A stretch of 35,868 bases of DNA from NCBI GenBank assembly GCA_025359845.1, contig JANYDT010000229.1, positions 1 to 35,868 on the forward strand, given 5' to 3'. This stretch comes from Acidimicrobiia bacterium (GTDB lineage Bacteria; Actinomycetota; Acidimicrobiia; Acidimicrobiales; JANYDT01). How positions within the stretch are numbered: position 1 is the stretch's first letter; every line of letters starts with the position of its first letter. The position numbers were made by a program, and so were the translations under genes. A model generated the notes under the pieces. That model did not search any database. It saw only the letters and a list, made by a program, of their open reading frames with translations, and was not told the DNA's origin. Shown piece after piece: positions 33,294 through 35,868 of this stretch.

Positions 33294-33396
33294 TCCGTCA
33301 CCGTAGGCCCCGTCACCCCGTGACCCGCCACCCCCAGGACCCCGTCACCCCAGGACCCCGTTACCTCGTGACCCCGTCACCCTGTCACCCCGTGAC
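33290..33396. repeat. Cluster of GTCACCCCGTGAC palindromes and related direct repeats
   Basis: The interrupted palindrome GTCACCCCGTGAC occurs at 33312-33324 and 33384-33396, with a close variant GTTACCTCGTGAC at 33360-33372. The spacings are 48 and 24 bp. Between them ccccgtcacccc/aggacccc units repeat in tandem. The block lies directly upstream of the histidine kinase promoter and contains the stop codon of the sterol-desaturase-type gene. It could be an operator array for the two-component operon or a mobile intergenic repeat. Confidence 0.65.
33300..33305 (-). promoter_or_regulatory. -10 box TACGGT of the two-component operon (leaderless)
   Basis: On the minus strand TACGGT is followed by gacgga and the GTG start at 33293. 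It is the same hexamer and spacing as at 28770. Confidence 0.55.
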
Positions 33397-34512
33397 CGGG
33401 CGATGGCGGGCCGATGCCACCATCTGGCGAACCCCACGGGCCGCCATGGCCCGAAGCTCCCTCAGGCCCGATCGAGGATGGCGCAGCATCGGCCACGGGT
33501 TGCGCAAGTCTCGCATCGGCTCCCACAGCTGAGCCAGGATCCCGGCCGGAACTCCGCCGTCGACCCCATACACGGTGGGCCGATCATCGGCCGAAATGGA
33601 GTAGGTGTGGAACACCAGGTCCCACAGTGGGAGCAACGTCGAGTAGTTCGTATTGCGGGAACACGCCATGTTTGCGTGGTGCCAATGGTGGAACTCGGGG
33701 GTGATAACGATCTTCTGCAGCCATCGCCACCGCCAGCGCACATTGGCGTGGAGGAACAAGCCCGTGGCGAACTGGATGACGAGGAGCGCGCCGCTGAACT
33801 TGGCGCTGAAGCCGGCGGCGAGCAACAGGACGAACGCCGGGGCTACCAAAACCCCGTCGAGAGGGTGGTTGCGGAATCCACTCACCCAATCGAGGTGCTC
33901 CGTCGAATGGTGGATCCGATGGAACCGCCACAAAAACGGAACCTCATGCCCGAAGCGATGCGCCCAGTAGATGGCCAAGTCGAAGAGCGCTATGCCCAGC
34001 AACCCCCGAGGTACCGTTGGCATCGCGCCGACCAAGGGGCGCAGCATCAGGCCCGGAATCCACCACAATGAAACCAGGCTCAAGAACACGCCGACCACCA
34101 CGCCGATGGTCGCGAGCGGGCCCGACACGAGGGCATAGGCCATGTCGGTGCCGAGATGGGCGCGGCGGACCTTTTGGCGATGACGAGGGAAGAGCTTCTC
34201 GAAGGGCACGATGATCAGAAACAGTGCAGCCAGGCCCACCGCCGGCGAGCGGTCGAACGCCAACACCGCCGTCACCCCCATGGCGGCGACTGTGCGTCCG
34301 ATCCATCGCCGTCGTCCAGATGATTCCCGCAGGGGGGCGGCGAGCAAAGGCGTCACTAGCATGAACACACGATGCACGAGCGGGCCCGACTTGTCATCGC
34401 CCGATCGGCGGATCTTCACGGTCCACCGATCGGGGGACCATAGGCCGTCGGTTCGCTCGCGGTTCCTTGGTTTGGCCGAATTGGGGTACTTCTGGGCTAG
34501 ACGGGTCGACAA
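33385..34512 (-). CDS. Sterol desaturase/fatty acid hydroxylase family membrane enzyme
   Basis: Up to 375 aa (TTG 34512; a GTG about 30 codons downstream is an alternative, since the first residues are charged and not conserved-looking). The family's di-iron histidine clusters are present: YWAHRFGHEVPFLWRFHRIH (HxxxH and HxxHH), a HANVRW His, and FHHWHHA (HxxHH). They are set between hydrophobic helices (LATIGVVVGVFLSLVSLWWI, LVAPAFVLLLAAGFSA). These enzymes hydroxylate or desaturate C-H bonds of lipids or sterol-like molecules with O2. The substrate here may be a hopanoid, carotenoid or fatty acid and cannot be told. The stop lies inside the palindromic repeat block. Confidence 0.9.
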   Translation of the reverse strand: MSTRLAQKYPNSAKPRNRERTDGLWSPDRWTVKIRRSGDDKSGPLVHRVFMLVTPLLAAPLRESSGRRRWIGRTVAAMGVTAVLAFDRSPAVGLAALFLIIVPFEKLFPRHRQKVRRAHLGTDMAYALVSGPLATIGVVVGVFLSLVSLWWIPGLMLRPLVGAMPTVPRGLLGIALFDLAIYWAHRFGHEVPFLWRFHRIHHSTEHLDWVSGFRNHPLDGVLVAPAFVLLLAAGFSAKFSGALLVIQFATGLFLHANVRWRWRWLQKIVITPEFHHWHHANMACSRNTNYSTLLPLWDLVFHTYSISADDRPTVYGVDGGVPAGILAQLWEPMRDLRNPWPMLRHPRSGLRELRAMAARGVRQMVASARHRPVTG

Positions 34513-34533
34513 TATTGCCCGATAGTGGGCCCT

Positions 34534-34821
34534 ATGACTGCGAACTTCAAGCCCCGATTCTCCCGTCGTCAGTTGCTCGGATGGTCGGTCACCGTCCTGA
34601 TACTGGTCGCCACGTTCGCCTACTCGTCAGGCGCCTCGGCCGATGAATTCAACACCAACACGGCGGGAGGCACCGGCGGCGACCAGTTCAACACCAACAC
34701 CGCCACGACTTGTCATCAAAGTGCCCGCGGACCGGCGCTGCGGGCGACGTATGGAGCCGGACCAGTGAACGGTCAGTATACCTCGACCCCCGTGCTCGGC
34801 GGGGCCGTCACCCTCAAGTAG
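34534..34821 (+). CDS. Tiny exported protein with duplicated FNTNTA motif
   Basis: 95 aa from ATG 34534 (or 98 from GTG 34525). The N terminus has a twin-Arg-like sequence FSRRQLLGW followed by a hydrophobic stretch and SSGASA, so it is likely exported, possibly by Tat. The mature part of about 55 aa carries the near-duplicate pair DEFNTNTAGGTGG and DQFNTNTATT, then one Cys and a Gly/Thr-rich end. No family was recognised. It ends 8 bp before the ADP-ribosyltransferase-fold gene, so both are likely on one transcript. Confidence 0.6.
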   Translation: MTANFKPRFSRRQLLGWSVTVLILVATFAYSSGASADEFNTNTAGGTGGDQFNTNTATTCHQSARGPALRATYGAGPVNGQYTSTPVLGGAVTLK

Positions 34822-34829
34822 CGATCGCG

Positions 34830-35621
34830 ATGTATTTCCATGGCACGTCTCCACTGGCCGCCGTCAGCATCGCCACCGACGGCTTTCGGCTGATCGATGT
34901 CGACTTTCGAAACTACGGCGACGGCGCGATTGGGCCTGGCATCTACCTCGGAACAGGGGTATGGATGGCCGTTCAGTTCGCCACCCAGCATCATGTTGTG
35001 TTGTTGGTCGACTTGGCGCCCGGCGTACGGGTATTGCGCCTCGACGGCACTTTCGATGACCGCGTCATAGGGTCGCTGCGGCGGGAGTTCGGCGTCGATA
35101 TCCTAGAAGCCAACTTCGCCCGCGCCATTCCTGCCAACAAAAGACTCGAGCATCGAGAGCTGATTCACCTGCTGAACTACTTGTGGACCAGGAACGAATA
35201 TGGCGGCAAGCTCGGCTTGTGGGCCGCCGACCTCACCCGAGACACTCGTCGGTTCCTCAAGCGCTATCACTACGACGGATTCGGCGATCCCCGTCCTCAC
35301 GGCGTCGGTACCGTCATCTTCAATCCATCCCTGCTCTCGCTGCGCTCCATCGTCATTGCCGACGCCACCGGCGAACACCACGTGCCGGCTGACCCGGCGG
35401 AGTTGGCCGGCTGGGCCGGCCGTCAGCTCATCACGACCCGAGACCGTGCGGGGCGAAGGTGGGGGCCATCCACCGCCGACCGCCATGCCGAACGGCGCTA
35501 CATAGAAGCCCGTCGACTCGAGATGGCCCGTCTGTGTGCTTGTCTGCGCCGTTTCTGCACCGAGCGGAGCGTCCCGATAGATTCCGAAACGGAATCAGCG
35601 CTCGACGCGATGGGCCAGTGA
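34830..35621 (+). CDS. ADP-ribosyltransferase-fold (PARP/DUF3990-like) protein
   Basis: 263 aa from ATG 34830; an upstream in-frame extension overlaps the small secreted gene and is rejected. Residues 1-50 read MYFHGTSPLAAVSIATDGF and GAIGPGIYLGTGVWMAVQFA. This is the HGT...GF...GxGIYLG...AxxFA pattern of the PARP/DUF3990/Tpt1-type ART fold, with candidate NAD-binding residues H4 and Y39. A later block, YHYDGFGDPRP and GVGTVIFNPSLL, matches the typical YDGF...VxFNPS end of the fold. The third catalytic position (Glu in H-Y-E enzymes) is not clear. The C-terminal 90 residues are Arg/Ala-rich and helical. No signal peptide is seen. It could be an NAD-dependent toxin or a modifying enzyme; the target is unknown. 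Confidence 0.68.
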   Translation: MYFHGTSPLAAVSIATDGFRLIDVDFRNYGDGAIGPGIYLGTGVWMAVQFATQHHVVLLVDLAPGVRVLRLDGTFDDRVIGSLRREFGVDILEANFARAIPANKRLEHRELIHLLNYLWTRNEYGGKLGLWAADLTRDTRRFLKRYHYDGFGDPRPHGVGTVIFNPSLLSLRSIVIADATGEHHVPADPAELAGWAGRQLITTRDRAGRRWGPSTADRHAERRYIEARRLEMARLCACLRRFCTERSVPIDSETESALDAMGQ

Positions 35622-35728
35622 GGGTGATGCGATGTTCGCTGCTCAGAGGTGGTCCCCGTGCGACGCACCAACCGTGCCCCTACGATCGGTATGCTCCGTA
35701 ACGAGGCGCCACTGTCTCAAGCGTCACC

Positions 35729-35868
35729 TTGGAAGCAACGTACCAGGCGTTGATCAACTTCATTCGGAAAGACGAAATAGAAAAGGCGTGTGTTCACAAC
35801 TTCTATCGTGGTTGCTGGGGTCTCGCTGGTCTCACTCGGGATGTGATTCGCGAGGGCGGCCGCCCCCG
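35729..35868 (+). CDS. Unidentified protein, start only (runs off the right edge)
   Basis: From TTG 35729 an open frame encodes LEATYQALINFIRKDEIEKA, then CVHNFYRGCWGLAGLTRD to the edge. In-frame TAA at 35699 limits the start. Composition and helix pattern look like coding sequence and A/T content is higher than in the neighbours. An ATG at 35691 in another frame would give only 20 codons. No family can be named. Confidence 0.4.
   Translation, partial: MEATYQALINFIRKDEIEKACVHNFYRGCWGLAGLTRDVIREGGRP

Noticed and set aside
33290-33396. Intrinsic terminator between the desaturase and kinase genes
   Set aside because: The palindromes have only 5-bp arms and recur several times without a T-tract, which suits operators or repeats better.

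Overview
The window is GC-rich chromosomal DNA from an actinobacterium-like organism. The signs are GC-rich codon use, SARP/BTAD regulators, an ECF-sigma-like domain, a SpoIIE phosphatase, NarL-type two-component genes, Thr-rich surface proteins and several leaderless genes with a TANNNT box exactly 6 nt before the start codon. A deep lineage such as Acidimicrobiia would fit, but that is inference. No rRNA, tRNA, CRISPR array, transposase or phage gene was recognised.

Layout. 1-5.8 kb: the edge of an unknown gene, an orphan tyrosinase, then decayed genes (a frameshifted MmcQ/YjbR-like gene, a shattered Clp-N-domain gene, a beta-helix gene and an FG-GAP gene that both lack their 5' ends) around one intact secreted protein. 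5.8-9.9 kb: a Uma2-family endonuclease, a broken beta-propeller gene, a membrane patatin-like lipase and a C-terminally truncated SARP regulator. 10-12.2 kb: the most unusual locus, a CHAT caspase-like domain fused to an ECF sigma-factor-like domain, followed with ATGA overlap by a disrupted single-pass membrane protein with a Ser/Thr-rich outer stalk. 12.2-15.7 kb: a small membrane protein, an AAA ATPase relic whose Walker A and Walker B regions are both deleted, and a frameshifted secreted DUF11-like repeat protein.

15.8-24.5 kb: a minus-strand group (PEP-utilising-enzyme-like protein, MFS exporter, a broken hypothetical gene, an intact hypothetical gene, and a PEP-mutase-family enzyme with its own promoter) runs divergently from a 1189-aa SARP-AAA regulator. 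The divergent region holds a run of about eight TCAC-like elements spaced 11 bp apart. 24.6-28.7 kb: a frameshifted alpha/beta hydrolase, a GAF-SpoIIE phosphatase, a DUF2231-Rieske protein, and a deletion fusion of an AraC-type regulator with a DUF3224 gene. 28.8-31.4 kb: an intact transsulfuration pair, cystathionine beta-synthase and cystathionine gamma-synthase/lyase. 31.4-33.4 kb: a NarL-type response regulator and histidine kinase with a palindrome-rich upstream region. 33.4-35.9 kb: a sterol-desaturase-family enzyme, a tiny secreted protein, an ADP-ribosyltransferase-fold protein and the start of an unidentified gene.

The dominant theme is gene damage: about a dozen genes carry one-base frameshifts, in-frame TGA codons or clean internal deletions, lying between intact housekeeping and regulatory genes. 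Some one-base lesions sit in short homopolymers and could be sequence errors. The large internal deletions and fused gene ends cannot be explained that way.
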